A DNA stretch of 64,000 nt, from the NCBI GenBank assembly GCA_963210315.1, contig OY723250.1, forward strand, positions 1,550,001 through 1,614,000. Reading direction: 5' to 3'. The notes beneath the pieces were generated by a model. That model worked only from the letters and a program-made list of their open reading frames with translations. It had not been told where the DNA came from and made no database searches. Made by a program: the position numbers and the translations under genes. Source of the DNA: Rhynchopus euleeides (Eukaryota > Euglenozoa > Diplonemea > Diplonemida > Diplonemidae). Positions 34,264-45,204 of this stretch are shown one piece after another. How positions within the stretch are numbered: position 1 is the stretch's first letter; the number at the start of each line of letters is the position of its first letter.

Positions 34264-34608
34264 CCGTATACGTAAATATTTTGGAACGTAAATATTATGG
34301 AACGTAAATATTATGGAACGTAAATATTTTGGAACGCTGGTGGGTTGGCGTTCCAGATTTTTTTCGTTCCATAATATTTACAGGGCTTTCTGCGACTCGG
34401 GGACTTGGACCAGGTGATCGGACGGCATACAGAGTCCCTGACGGGACCTACTCGTGCACTTTTCGCGCGATTCCTGACGCAAGCCGTCCTCACCACCGAG
34501 TCCCCAACTGGCCCTGTAAATATTATGGAACGTAAATATTATGGAACGGACCGGCCAAAAATGGGCCCGTTCCATAATATTTACGTTCCATAATATTTAC
34601 GTATACGG
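34264..34608. mobile_element. TA-flanked element Q, copy 1 (345 bp)
   Basis: The ends CCGTATACGTAAATATT are inverted and bounded by TA (34262-34263 and 34609-34610). The uninterrupted site is preserved near 33196-33206 (CCTGAAATATACATG). Sub-terminal repeats GGAACGTAAATATTATGG make further hairpins. A core of about 130 bp is unique. Non-autonomous. Confidence 0.8.
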
Positions 34609-34696
34609 TATACATGTAAAATACATGTATATCAAGTAAAAATGCATGTATAATAGTTGACATGCAAGTATTATACATGTATTTTTACTTGATATA

Positions 34697-35025
34697 CCGT
34701 ATACGGTAATATTATGGAACGTAAATATTATGGAACGGGCCCATTTTTGGCCGGTCCGTTCCATAATATTTACGTTCCATAATATTTACAGGGCCAGTTG
34801 GGGACTCGGTGGTGAGGACGGCTTGCGTCAGGAATCGCGCGAAAAGTGCACGAGTAGGTCCCGTCAGGGACTCTGTATGCCGTCCGATCACCTGGTCCAA
34901 GTCCCCGAGTCGCAGAAAGCCCTGTAAATATTATGGAACGAAAAAAATCTGGAACGCCAACCCACCAGCGTTCCAAAATATTTACGTTCCATAATATTTA
35001 CGTTCCAAAATATTTACGTATACGG
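34697..35025. mobile_element. TA-flanked element Q, copy 2 (inverted)
   Basis: Reverse-complement copy of Q1, lying 88 bp from it, bounded by TA at 34695-34696 and 35026-35027. Its left terminus reads CCGTATACGG and lacks a few bases found at the other ends. With Q1 it makes a palindrome of about 760 bp. Confidence 0.8.
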
Positions 35026-35188
35026 TACATGTATTTTACATGTATATTTCAGGCATATACATGTATTATACATGTATAATAGTTGACATGCAAGTATTAT
35101 ACATGTATAATACATGTATATACTTGTAGGTATACATGTATAATTTACAAGATCCCACCGTGTGGCGGTGTGCACCCCCCCCCCCCTA

Positions 35189-36126
35189 GGCCCCCGGATG
35201 TCCTTGAGAAAAACTGTAATTTTTTTGGAATATTCCGGTCTGGAGGTCAACAGTGCAAAACCGCCCCCAGACCCACCCCAGATATGAATTTCCGGAGGTT
35301 TTTACCCACTTTTGGGCCCACTAACCCTCATTTTTGGCCATTTTTTCGCTTTTCTGGGGTGAATCCTGTGCAGGGTGGTTGCAGGGCCATTTTGGGGCAA
35401 AAATGTGCATTGTAACGCACTTCTACTGGTCCTAGAGTCCCTGGATGGTATACAATGTACCCCAGGGATGCCTAGGGTACGTTTTGCACCCGAAAACCAC
35501 CCAAAATGGGGTCTAGTTGCCCTAATTTTGACTTTTTCCCCTAAAATTGGGACTTTTACCCCACACGGGCGAATCCCCCATTTTTCACAGTTTTTTCAAA
35601 AAATTGGACCGAATTTAGGCAATTCGGTGTCGAAAACCTGTTCCAACAGGCCCGTACACCCCTTTTAGGGCATACCCAGTGGTTTCTGGGTGGTTATAGG
35701 GTTGTAGGGTGCCTCCAACATGGTTGCAGGGTGTGTGCAGGGTGGTTGCAGGGTCCTTTTTTTGGGTAAAAAACCGCATTTTCACGTGCTTCTACTGGTC
35801 CTAGAGGCCCTGGATGGTATACAATGTGCCCCAGGGATGTCTAGGGTACGTTTTTCACCCGAAAACCACCCAAAATGGGGTCTAGTTGCCCCGATTTTGA
35901 CATTTTTTCATGAAAATCGGGGTTTTGCCCAAAATGGGTAAAACCCCCTTTTTTCACCGAATATTCGAAAATTCGGACCGAGAAAGGGCAACTAAGTGTG
36001 AAAAACCGGTTTCATTGGGTCCCCAGACATATTTTTGAGGCGGGTACACCCATTCCAGGTGCCAATAGCCCGTGTTTGGGGTTGGAAAAAATTTTATTAC
36101 AAAATTTTCCCGTACATCCGGGGGCC
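35189..36126. mobile_element. TA-flanked element in a poly-C tract, 938 bp
   Basis: The termini GGCCCCCGGATGT are inverted at 35189 and 36126 and bounded by TA (35187-35188 and 36127-36128). Outside these lie C13 on the left and C16 on the right. Inside, a stretch of about 190 bp is repeated directly (about 35375-35560 and 35735-35940, sharing CTTCTACTGGTCCTAGAG and ACCACCCAAAATGGGGTCTA). No coding frame. Confidence 0.8.
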
Positions 36127-36415
36127 TACCCCCCCCCCCCCCCCCGGCTGTCTGCATGCTCGGCCCTGCCGGCACTCGGTTTCCCACACCCCCACGACCC
36201 TCAACAGAACGCGCCATCCGCAATGAACCTCGACTCTTCCCCTTCTGGCCAACACCCACTGTGTCCGCCAAAGGATCAACTGCCTTGTGTCCGCCAAGCC
36301 CCCTCAGACAGCACTGCGAAGGGTTGAGCAGGCTTGCTGCATGGGGTTGGCCCATTGTCGCCAATATTAGGCCACAGTCCCTAGTGCTTCAGCGAGCGGG
36401 CTTCCTATGGGTTGC

Positions 36416-36628
36416 CTACCTTTGATTTTTTTTGTCTTCTTCGCTCTGATATTTGCCCTCTGGCCAAAAACCAATATTTTTGAAGACCACCACCGTGATA
36501 TCCACCAGCATGGGGACGGCGAAGAGCCCGAATGCAATGCCAGGCCTGACACGCCTGGCCTCTCCTATGCCAGCCCAGCACATCGCAGCGAGCCAGCTCT
36601 TCAGCCTCTTCAGCCTCTTTAGGGCCAT
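36416..36628 (-). CDS. Possible small protein with one hydrophobic segment
   Basis: A 70-residue frame from an ATG at 36628. It begins with a basic stretch (RLKRLKSW), has a hydrophobic helix with GIAFGLFAVPMLVDITVVVF, and ends in a charged tail (SEEDKKNQR). Composition is more protein-like than other short frames here, but it lies on the opposite strand from all host genes, its neighbours are repeats, and no family is recognised. It could be a gene fragment. Confidence 0.25.
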   Translation of the reverse strand: MALKRLKRLKSWLAAMCWAGIGEARRVRPGIAFGLFAVPMLVDITVVVFKNIGFWPEGKYQSEEDKKNQR

Positions 36629-37115
36629 AGTAGAGGGGTGCCCTTCCACAGGGAGGCAGACACCGGATTGGAGAGGCGCGGTTAATCGCAGGCGTGTGTG
36701 GGTGCCACCCCCAACGAAAATCCCAATCGCCTGGCGCGCCCTGTGCGTGCCTGAGCTGCTTGGGTGGATCTGCTCGGGTCGGCAGTGCAGTGGGGTGGGT
36801 ATTCACGGTGCTGCCCATATTCTATTCCCTTTGCCCTACCAAGCCCCCCGCCCCCCTCCCCTCAACACCCTCTGTCGCGTCCTCTGTTATTGCATCCGCA
36901 GGAGACTTAACGTTGCTTTGCAAGGTGTGCGGTGCGCCCCTGCCACAACTGTTCCGCAAGTCGGATGCGGTAAAGATGGGCTGATTTACTCCTCCCACCC
37001 CCCCCCCCCCCCACCCCCCCCCCCGCCCCACCCCACCCCACAGCCTCTTTCTCTCTTTCTGTTCTCTTCTCACTCCCTCTCTCTCCTGCTCTGTGCAAAA
37101 AAAAAGACCCCCGTT

Positions 37116-37224
37116 GGGGGACCTCGCTACGAGTCACTGTGAGTCACGAGTCGTCAGTTTTCAGCCAAACGTGGCTGACTTCTCACTTTTTCTCGCTCAG
37201 TCACACTTGGTAGCGAGGGCCCCC
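37116..37224. mobile_element. 109-bp MITE, copy b
   Basis: The ends GGGGGACCTCGCTA and TAGCGAGGGCCCCC are flanked by GTT (37113-37115 and 37225-37227). The internal GAGTCACTGTGAGTCACGAG gives extra pairing. It is the reverse-orientation twin of 57716-57824, with nearly the same sequence. Confidence 0.85.
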
Positions 37225-40200
37225 GTTGTTTAAAAAAATCATAAAAACAGCCTGCGTGGCTCATTTTGTCCCGTGTTTTAAGCCGTGCGCGTGGCGCTGT
37301 GTCTGCTGGGACAGACACGTGATGAGGAGGGGAGCAGGTGATCTGCGAAGTAGGATGATCAACGTCGCATGACAAGCTTGCTTTTTTGTGATTGTCGACG
37401 CCAAAACGAAGAACGGCAGGTCGCCGTTTCCTGAAGGGACCCCAGGCCCGCAGGAAGGTCCTTTGCACCTCCTGCTGGCATTGGGGAATCCGTGGGAGGA
37501 ACCGCTGCATAAAATCAGATCACGCAATCGTTCGGAATGCGGTGATACCTCCCAGCTTCACTTCAGTCGTGCCACACCGGCATACGGTGATTTCGCACAG
37601 TGCAATAAGGAGCGATCCCCAGAGAAACCCTGCCGGTGCAGTTACAGTTCCTTGGCGGTGTTTGCCAAGAGAAGAAACGGTTTGGATACCCTCAGAGAGG
37701 GGCACCGCATCCCTCGCAGAAATATCCTGGCCCCTTCTCACTCATGCCCTCATGCACGCCTTGTGATCTAGACTTTGTATGCGTGTCTATTCCCCCCTCC
37801 CGGTGACGAAGCTGGGGTGTGTGTGTATTTTGGTGGTGGTGCCGGTGGCGTGGGTGTGAAAAAGGGACCCCCCCCCCCCCTTCACCCCCTCCCGTGCAGC
37901 AGCACCCCGTGGTTTGGGAGTTGGCCATGTTCTCAGTAGTGACACCCCCACCCCCCGTATTTCCCTCTGCCTTGCGCACTGCCGCATGATGATTTGCTCA
38001 TACGAAATCTATCCTGTCCCACCGTGGTGTTGTGTTGGTTGGCGTGTTCGATATGCACCGTGAGCTCAAAAGTCTTGGAAAATAAAACTGTTTGAAAAGT
38101 TTAGTTCTGTGCGGTCCAATGAAAGATTCTGTTTGTTCTCAGGGTTGTTTTTTTCCAGGTTTCAAACATGCCACCGTTGTGGGTTTCTGTAGCCTGGGCC
38201 CGTCATCACCGGGGAGTTCTGTGTCCTTGTCCTGTCTCCTGTATGTGTTATCCTACTGTACATTATCTGGTTGTGGTCATATCATGTTTGTTTTTGCATC
38301 TTATTTTGACAGACGAGTCACCCCTTTGGACCTTCTCCTCTTCGACAGGTTTGCAGCTTCCCATCACCAGTTTTGACAAACACGGCTGTGTCCCGTTGTG
38401 ATACTGCCAGTGTCCCACCCCTGAGAGTGGGTGCATTGGAATCCATATCAGACGTTCAGCGACTTGACGGCACTGGATGAACAGAGTTTTGTTTAATGGA
38501 TTGCACCGGCAAGCCACACCTGCTTCGCGTATTTATTTATGATGTGGCGCATCAATTGAATTAGAGTTTCGACAATGGCTTTTGAACATCACAATGCATG
38601 GGGTGCACAGGGCACAGCACAGCAGTATGGTGGCCCATGACCGAGCAACCCCCGCCGCCACCACCTGTGCTGCAGTAGAGACCGCATCGAGAGCAGGTTG
38701 CTCGTTGCGTTCTCCGCTGCTGCAAGAGTGCCACCCACCCCTTTGCCCTCGAAGCGCCACCACACTTTCAAAGTACCACGCATGTGTCCAGGCCACACAC
38801 TGGCACCGGTGGGGCACCTCTCCCCGTTCATTTATACGCCCTTATGACAATTGGTGATCAACTGACTGTGTTCCAGTTCTGCTTCCCAGGTCTCCCCCGC
38901 CCCTCTTGATATCTGACGGATGAAGCCCGAAGGTGGATGGGAGAGCCTCAGCGTTGCGACACGCTGTGGGTTGCTGCCACGTTATCCCGACTATTCTTTG
39001 TTGGCGCGTCCCACCTACAACCGCGTGTTTTGCGATTCAGTGATACTCTGCCTATTGATGTCTCTGAAGGGTGTCTACCTGCTCCGAGTGTACGCGATTC
39101 TTCCGGGTGGCAGAGAAGGGAATCCTGGCTGATAACCGCTAGGCGCTCGGTGCGGCTCAAGGTAGGCACACCCATGACGACGATATCGTTTTGATGCTTC
39201 CAGGGGATATGGCATTCTCTTGTTTTGATATGTATTCAGGGGACAAACCCGTCTCGCTGAGTACTGATACCGTGCTCATTGCTTTCTGTGCTGCATATTT
39301 CGTTGAGAGCGTTGCGCTCAAAAGGGCGTTATCTCGTGCTGTGACGAAGACTGCTTCTTTGAGTCTTCTTCTCTCTCTTTCAGAGTTTCCCACCACGCAC
39401 CCACCCATCCACAATTTGATTATTCCCCCAAACAAGCTTGCTTGTCAGTGTGAAGCCAGTGGGTGCCCGCGATGCGTGCGTTGGTGGGTTCGGAAAAAAA
39501 ATCGAACAACAGGAAAAACCCTGTCGCACCACAGGCCACAAAAGCACACCCCCACCCAACCAAGGGGTACCAGAAGCACAAACCCCGAAATATTTCTCGG
39601 AATTCGCACTCGACAGGCCACGATCCGGACAGACGTGGTCACCACACACATCTCAGTGAAGAAGGTGACATAGCGGGGAATCCCTGCTGGGTCCGATGCT
39701 GAGCGTTTCCGGGAGGGGCCGTATCAGACAGAGTTGCCAGCGCGGCTAGATCAATCGGTCTGCAGCCCAATAGACTCTTAGCGTGATCACATGCCATTGG
39801 CGTGGTGTGGGATAAAGACAATCAGCCCACAATACGACACCACGAAACCTCCCCACGAAAAACTGCTGTTTCTCGAGCGTGTGCAACCCCTCCGAACCCC
39901 CCCATATTCCGAAGGTTCCATTTCAAATCGTTTGCAATTCGAATAATACTTTCAGCGCACCCCACGCCCTCCCCCCCCCCCCCAGGGCTGTAAATAAGGT
40001 TTGGGGGTCAGGAGTCGGGAGTCGGGAGTCGGTTATTTACAGTCACCTAAGGTACCTGGGGTGGGGGGGTGGGGGGCGGGCGGTCTCAAACCCTACTCAA
40101 TCCTGCGCGCATCCTGTAGTACTGTGGCTGCTTGGTGAGGCTAGCGCAGCAGATTCGACTTTGCTTCTCCGGGCTCTTAGCACAATGACACGTACTCCAC

Positions 40201-40512
40201 GAACAACAATGCTCTAGGGCAAACAAACCGCGCACGGCCGGGGTTGAGCTGCTTGGCTCCGTGCTGGCGGCAAACAAGGGGCTGTAGGTAAGTCTACCAT
40301 TCACAGGGGGCAGCCCACGAACAAAAGGGGAGAGGGGAAAGGGGTCGCAGCGGCACTCAGAGAGGCAGTGATAGACTCCTCGGGCGCCATAACGCTGACA
40401 AAAGGGGGTCAGGGGAAGGAATAACAGCAAACCCGCAAAAAGGGGGAGGCGGTCGAACCCAGGAGCCGACCTCTCCAACCATATTTACACAACATGATGG
40501 GTAACACACAAT

Positions 40513-42813
40513 CTAACTTTCCTCGTCGTCATCGTCGTCGTCCTCCTCATCCTCCTCGAGCTCCTCCAGTTCCTCCAGCTCGTCCTCCTCCTCTTCCTCG
40601 TCCTCCTCAGGTTCCTCCGCGAAGATGTCGATCTCAGACTGACGAAGTCGCTTGGCGATGTCGTGGAGCGGCTCACTCTCATCTTCGGCCTTGCGCTTCC
40701 TCTCACCACCAGGTGCCCGCCGCTGTCTTTCAGCAAAGAATATGCGCATACCCCGGTGGATGAAATCCCGAGTGGCTTCCACATTATCGGGGTCGGGGCC
40801 GCAGCGCTTCACAAGCAGCTCGTCGCTCAGCTTCTCCACCCCTACTGTGCTGCGCTGGGCGGGTGTGCGGTTCCGGAGGATCCCGAAGTCCCCCTCGCAT
40901 GCCGAGCTCGTCGGCGACGCCATGCAGAGTGCCCCGCGAATGGTACGGAGTGTGGGGAGGTAGTCGGGGCGGGAGCACAGCTCTTCCTGGCGTAGCTTCC
41001 AGAAGCTGGCAAAGGAGAGCTCTGCATCATCCCGAATCCGGCCCTCCTTGATGTACAGCCAGTGCTCCATAGCAGTCGATGTTGCCTCGGTGTTGTTCAT
41101 GATGTAGTAGAGGCTTTCGAACTGCTCGTTTGCACTGCTGTCTGTGACACCGGTCGCGTATGCCACACCTGCCACGAGCGCTGCTGCATAGGAATGATCA
41201 CAGAGGATGCTCTTTGGGTGCAGCCCTTTGACCAGCTCGCCATGGCATCCAGGCCGCCAGTTCTTCTTCATCTCCCCGAATGCGCGGAGTTGGAGTTGAG
41301 CCTCAAGCAGGTAGGGGATCACATTGGCACCCCGTTCTGCGCGGTACTGAGCGACAAGCTGGGGGCGCTTTGCAAGTTCAAAAAACTTGCTGAAATACTC
41401 AAGCGCCCGCTTGAACTTTGCGCCCTGCAGCCTTGTCGCGAGCGCCCGACGGGCCCTGGTGCGGGCTCCCTTCTGTGAAGCAGTCTTGTTTTTGGAAGAT
41501 GCAGCACGGCTGTGAAGTTGGTCGTTTCGCAGATGAGTCACCCAGTGTTCGCGCATTTTTCCCGCCTTCCGCAACGAAGTACACCACTTTGCTTGCCAGC
41601 GGATCCGCCACGACCCGCATGGCTTGTACGCGCGCCCCCCTTTCTTCATGACAGCCCTTTTCAAGGTACGCCGCATCAGCCCCGATTGGCGAAAGATGGT
41701 CTGCACAGCACGCACCGTATCACTGACGTACTTGAAATCAGGGTCAGTTTTCAACGGCTTTTCCACACAGTTCTGGATGCGATGGCCGACATCCTTGATG
41801 TAGAGGGATGGTGCACCGACTGCCTCCTCGATGCGACCATGCAGCCCCGTCTTCTGCCCCGAGATCGCACTTCCATCGTCTGCGATGATGCCGCACAGAT
41901 GCTGGATTTGAAGACCGTATTCATGAAGAAGAGATACTAACATGTCGAAGAGGGTTTTTCCACTCGCAGAGAGGTCCGCGTCATCACCGTCGGCCTGGTC
42001 CGCGTTCGCTGCTGCAGCTTCGATACTCACAAGCCCAAGACAGCGCTCTACAACACGGCAGTCGTCCGACACCCATCGCAGGCGGAACGTGTATGATTCT
42101 TCACCACCAACCTCGCTGCCATCGAGGAGCAAAAACAGCGGCATGCCCTCCTGAACTGTTCGTGACACAGACGCGATGGACTCCGCAACGACCATGTTCT
42201 TCCACACCTCTAACATCGCCGTGATGTGGGGGCGGTTGAGGTATTGGTTATTGGGAGGGAGTGGAACACCTTGAAGCCGCTCTGCTGCAAGCCCCGCAAT
42301 GATCGACGCATGCGGCCGCCCCCCCCGGATGTCCACGTACAACCGGGAGTGCCAGGCGAAGAGGCCGTGACGGAGCTCGTCGTTCGTCACTTCCTCCTCT
42401 TGCAGCTCGGGCACCACAATCGGCGCTCTGTCACGGCCAGGCGGAGATGAAGCTGCAACGGTTTGCAGCACAGACACAAGCGCAAGCGCTGCTGTGACAC
42501 ACATGCGCGCGGCAGGCCGGCGGTTCAGCAAAGCCTCACACGTCAGGTGGAAGTCACTCGTCTGGTGAGCCACCCGCGACTTTCTCTCATCACCAGGAGT
42601 GCGGTATGGGACTCTCCCGTCGATGTAGAGCGTCTTGTTCTTCTGCTTCGGCTTCGCGATCAGCTTGCTGTCGACAGCAGTAACGCACACTCGGCAGTAG
42701 GCGTGGCCTTTCTTCTCGTAGAACGTCGGAGAGGGTGCCACCAGGACCGGGGCCTTCGGCCGAGCCCACGACAGAACAACCGGGGGGGGGGGGGGGGGTG
42801 GGCGCTGCGGCAT
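40513..42813 (-). CDS. hAT-family transposase with BED-like zinc finger
   Basis: Cut-and-paste transposase of 766 residues, acting in the nucleus on its own termini. A BED-like finger spans residues about 40-92 (C40, C43, H83, H89). The catalytic core has an Asp in LFLLLDGSEVGG (D231) and a second in IIADDGSAISGQKTGLHGR (D312/D313), followed by DVGHRIQNCVE, the hAT pattern preceding the conserved His. The C-terminal dimerisation region at about 616-670 contains PTLRTIRGALCMASPTSSAC, then E640 and LSDELLVKR. A Lys/Arg patch and a long Glu/Asp tail end the protein. Closest in style to the zinc-finger hAT group related to vertebrate ZNF862-like proteins. The ATG at 42813 lies just before a C17 run (coding strand), so the true start may be upstream in a fused frame. 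The frame is intact, so the element could be active. Confidence 0.88.
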   Translation of the reverse strand: MPQRPPPPPPPVVLSWARPKAPVLVAPSPTFYEKKGHAYCRVCVTAVDSKLIAKPKQKNKTLYIDGRVPYRTPGDERKSRVAHQTSDFHLTCEALLNRRPAARMCVTAALALVSVLQTVAASSPPGRDRAPIVVPELQEEEVTNDELRHGLFAWHSRLYVDIRGGRPHASIIAGLAAERLQGVPLPPNNQYLNRPHITAMLEVWKNMVVAESIASVSRTVQEGMPLFLLLDGSEVGGEESYTFRLRWVSDDCRVVERCLGLVSIEAAAANADQADGDDADLSASGKTLFDMLVSLLHEYGLQIQHLCGIIADDGSAISGQKTGLHGRIEEAVGAPSLYIKDVGHRIQNCVEKPLKTDPDFKYVSDTVRAVQTIFRQSGLMRRTLKRAVMKKGGRAYKPCGSWRIRWQAKWCTSLRKAGKMREHWVTHLRNDQLHSRAASSKNKTASQKGARTRARRALATRLQGAKFKRALEYFSKFFELAKRPQLVAQYRAERGANVIPYLLEAQLQLRAFGEMKKNWRPGCHGELVKGLHPKSILCDHSYAAALVAGVAYATGVTDSSANEQFESLYYIMNNTEATSTAMEHWLYIKEGRIRDDAELSFASFWKLRQEELCSRPDYLPTLRTIRGALCMASPTSSACEGDFGILRNRTPAQRSTVGVEKLSDELLVKRCGPDPDNVEATRDFIHRGMRIFFAERQRRAPGGERKRKAEDESEPLHDIAKRLRQSEIDIFAEEPEEDEEEEEDELEELEELEEDEEDDDDDDEES

Positions 42814-43315
42814 TCCTCAGCCGGATGGCAAAGAAATGGCCCACGGGCCCCGTGGAGGGGATGAACACCACCGTCACTAAAGGCAGCCTGTGCTCATTGA
42901 GCAACAGCTGTGCACTTTGCGGCCCTGTTTCACGCATAAATGTGAGGACCCTGACAGGTGTGACGTGCCTCAGGGACCCCGCCCACCGCTCCACCTCGGT
43001 GTTCTTGAGGGGCACTGCCTCCTCGCCGTTGCGCAGCACGGTCGTGCGTGCGGCCACCTCTGCCGTGGAGAGTCCCATGGAACCTCCAGCAGTCGCCCAC
43101 CATTCGGTCAGGGCGGACCGACTCGGCGCTTGCGGGGTCTTCCCGCGTGCGAGGTGGTCCGCGAAGAAGCACGCGACGTACCCGCACGACAGCGCCATGT
43201 TGGATGTCCCAGCCAACCCCCCATTCGCCCGCAGCGCCCCAAACGCTGCGAGCACCTCACTCACGGCAGCAGTATTTGGCTGTGAGTCAAACACTACTGC
43301 CTCTACCTGAGGCAT
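42590..43315 (-). CDS. Cysteine-peptidase-like ORF of the hAT element
   Basis: Open from an ATG at 43315. Residues 1-170 look structured and then enter a Pro run encoded by C17 (42782-42798). Beyond it the frame continues 72 codons with poor composition, overlapping the transposase in another frame. ALSCGYVACFFADHL (Cys44 at the start of a predicted helix) and GHFFAIRL (His160 in a strand) resemble the active-site segments of papain-like or Ulp1-like peptidases. The Cys-before-His order fits papain-like or permuted enzymes, not classical Ulp1. One C fewer in the tract would fuse this ORF to the transposase (about 933 residues). Catalysis is a guess from these two motifs. Confidence 0.55.
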   Translation of the reverse strand: MPQVEAVVFDSQPNTAAVSEVLAAFGALRANGGLAGTSNMALSCGYVACFFADHLARGKTPQAPSRSALTEWWATAGGSMGLSTAEVAARTTVLRNGEEAVPLKNTEVERWAGSLRHVTPVRVLTFMRETGPQSAQLLLNEHRLPLVTVVFIPSTGPVGHFFAIRLRNAAAPTPPPPPGCSVVGSAEGPGPGGTLSDVLREERPRLLPSVRYCCRQQADREAEAEEQDALHRRESPIPHSW

Positions 43316-44345
43316 GTTGTGTGTCGCAACAGTTGCGTGTGACGTATCTGTGTGGAGTGTGTGTGGGTGTGCACGTGTGCGCTGTGGTATGCTCAACCAC
43401 CTGAAGGGGGCGGGAACACAACTCTTCTTGGAAGCTGCCAGAATCTGGCAAAAGGGGCGGGAAAGGGGCGCCGTATTCACAGCAGTGGTTTGGCAATGAA
43501 CTCACCCCAGTTCAGAGACCGGTAATGAAGAAGATGACTGGGAGGCACACACCATGCCCCACCCAGCGGGACCCCCCCACACCCCCACCCACCCATCGGG
43601 ACCCCCCTCCTCGGGTGTTCCAAAAACCCTTTCTTTTGAATATTTGGAGTCTGTGCGGATCGCAGTGGGGTCATTTTGGCCATGGGGTGCCTAATACTGC
43701 ACATTCCCTAAGGGAAGCAAGGCAACCCTCCCAATCCCAAAAAATCCGGCCCGAGTCGGGAGTCGGGAGTCGGCCTTATTTACACCCCTGCCCCCCCCCC
43801 CCCCCATCCCCCCCCCCCCCCCAGTGTTGTTAGAAACCGAGTTTTAAACATTTTAAACGTTTTAAACGTTTTACAGTTTAAAACGCCGTTTTAAATTATT
43901 TAAAACGGGTTTAAAACGGCAAAAAACCCTGCAAAATATAGGGGGAGACTTTTCGATTTTTTTTTCTGGAACCCAAAATTGATCGTTTTGGGCCATCTGA
44001 GGCCATCTTCGGCAAAAAAATCCAATTTTGAGGCTCCCTGGGGGTCCCAAATGGGTGAACAAATTCCCTGTGTGAAATAGCCTATTGCAGGCCTTTTGAG
44101 CATGATCAGGCAAACACAGCTGTGTGGCAGGGCTTTCTGCGAAAATTCGCCTCCTGGTGAAGTGGGCTACTTTTCACCCTCCATTCACCCTGGCCTCAAC
44201 CCGTTCCTCTGCTCACCCTGACGCAAGCTCATGCCCTCATCGTTGACAATCACCCAGAAAAGATTCAGGATGGTACAGTACAGACTCGGGTGCACGAACG
44301 ATCCAACGGTGGTGCCTGTTTGACTTGCTGGTGTATGGTTGATCA

Positions 44346-45204
44346 TTGCTTGTTACGTACATGTCGCTTTCTCAGCGCCCCCGCCTTCACCGAAACCCGA
44401 TGCCCAACACGAGCGGTGTGGCGCCCGTGGTACTGACCCCTTCGGACCTTAACTCCAGCGGTAGCCGCCGGCTTTCTTCAAAGAAACTCATCGATGACGT
44501 CCCCCCAGAGTGCAGGTTCCTGCTGCCTACCCACGATCATTAGGGTGCCGAGAGAATGGCTAGGTGATCAATAATTGTCCCAAACACTAGCTTGGCAACA
44601 GCCAGAGCAACCCCAGGTGGGGCGCAGCCGAGTGCTGCAACCATCGTTCTGACAGCAACAACATCACCTGGCTGTCTTGTTGAACACAGCCGTGATGAAG
44701 CTGGCTGCACTTCCTGTTTGGAGTTCATCGGGATCCGTTCTGCAAAAGTGAAAGTTGGAGGCAAAGAATACATGACGAGGATGGTTACGCCTTTTGTAGG
44801 CTTCTCTCGATCAGAGAAGTCGGGCGTCCATAGGAGAGTAAAGGGAATACAGATATGCTCCTCTCAAAGAGGGGCAGGCCAAAGGTAGGCTCCAGGTGGC
44901 AACTGGAACTGTGCAACTTTTCCAGAAGGTGCTTCCAGGACTGTCGAAGGAGCTGGTGGAGTTCGCTGGGTCCATTGCCATCCCCATCATGGTGATCCGG
45001 CCTTCAACCTGCGACTTTGTATCATGGATTCAGCTCAAAAGGGTGCACATCGAGTGATGCAAGATGAAGATTCGACACTCCAGAAATATGCTGATGTCAA
45101 ACTGCATTATTCCTGAGAACAACGGAGGGGGTGTGCCAACTGATGCCGGTGCGATTGATGCAACCCTCACCACAACGTCAGTGCCACCTATTTTCCACCA
45201 ATAA
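44346..45204 (+). pseudogene. Decayed coding-like segment, unrecognised
   Basis: Three or four protein-like pieces on the + strand lie in different frames. One has SKKLIDDVPPECRFLL (ending near 44540), one LEFIGIRSAKVKVGGKEYMT (near 44720-44780), one LSKELVEFAGSIAIPIMVIR (near 44935-45000, stop at 45055-45057), and one begins MKIRHSRNMLMSNCIIPE (45065 on). Frames are broken by indels. It may be the element's old transposase or a captured host gene; I do not recognise it. Confidence 0.35.

Larger units (their letters stand above)
32320..34652. repeat. Tandem duplication, 1,061-bp offset
   Basis: The stretch 32320-33243 (most of P copy 1 plus the following ATACATGTAT array) recurs at 33381-34263 and continues at 34609-34652, after the insertion of element Q1. 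The interruption shows that Q1 arrived after the duplication, because the first copy has the uninterrupted sequence. Confidence 0.75.
31985..35162. mobile_element. Outer foldback element with palindromic ATACATGTAT arrays
   Basis: The two ends are inverted copies starting CACGGTGGGATCTTGTAAAT and remain alignable for about 145 bp. The body is an AT-rich array of self-complementary words (ATACATGTAT, ACTTGCATGCAAGT, TTGACATGCAAG), so almost any part can fold. Four TA-flanked elements are inserted in it (32167, 33245, 34264, 34697). Part of the array plus one inserted element is duplicated with an offset of 1,061 bp. No coding sequence is credible; long frames inside the inserted hairpins are mirrored on both strands. 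No clear target duplication was found for the outer element. Confidence 0.75.
36129..39982. other. Intergenic with poly-C tracts and one MITE
   Basis: C tracts near 36127-36143, 36993-37023 and 37869-37880, and a C13 run at 39971-39983 into which the next element is inserted. Apart from the weak ORF at 36416-36628 and the MITE at 37116-37224, I see no supported feature. Confidence 0.4.
39983..43790 (-). mobile_element. Autonomous hAT-family transposon, 3.8 kb
   Basis: Inverted ends CAGGGCTGTAAATAAGG (39983-39999) and CAGGGGTGTAAATAAGG (inverted, 43774-43790) match at 16 of 17 positions. Both flanks are poly-C, so an 8-bp duplication would be CCCCCCCC, consistent but not provable. Copies of GGGAGTCGGGAGTCGG lie just inside both ends in the same orientation. 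At the left an extra TTATTTACAG repeats the terminus inverted. On the minus strand it encodes a cysteine-peptidase-like ORF followed by a hAT transposase. The segment 40101-40152 is shared with the small element at 702-1675. Confidence 0.9.
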
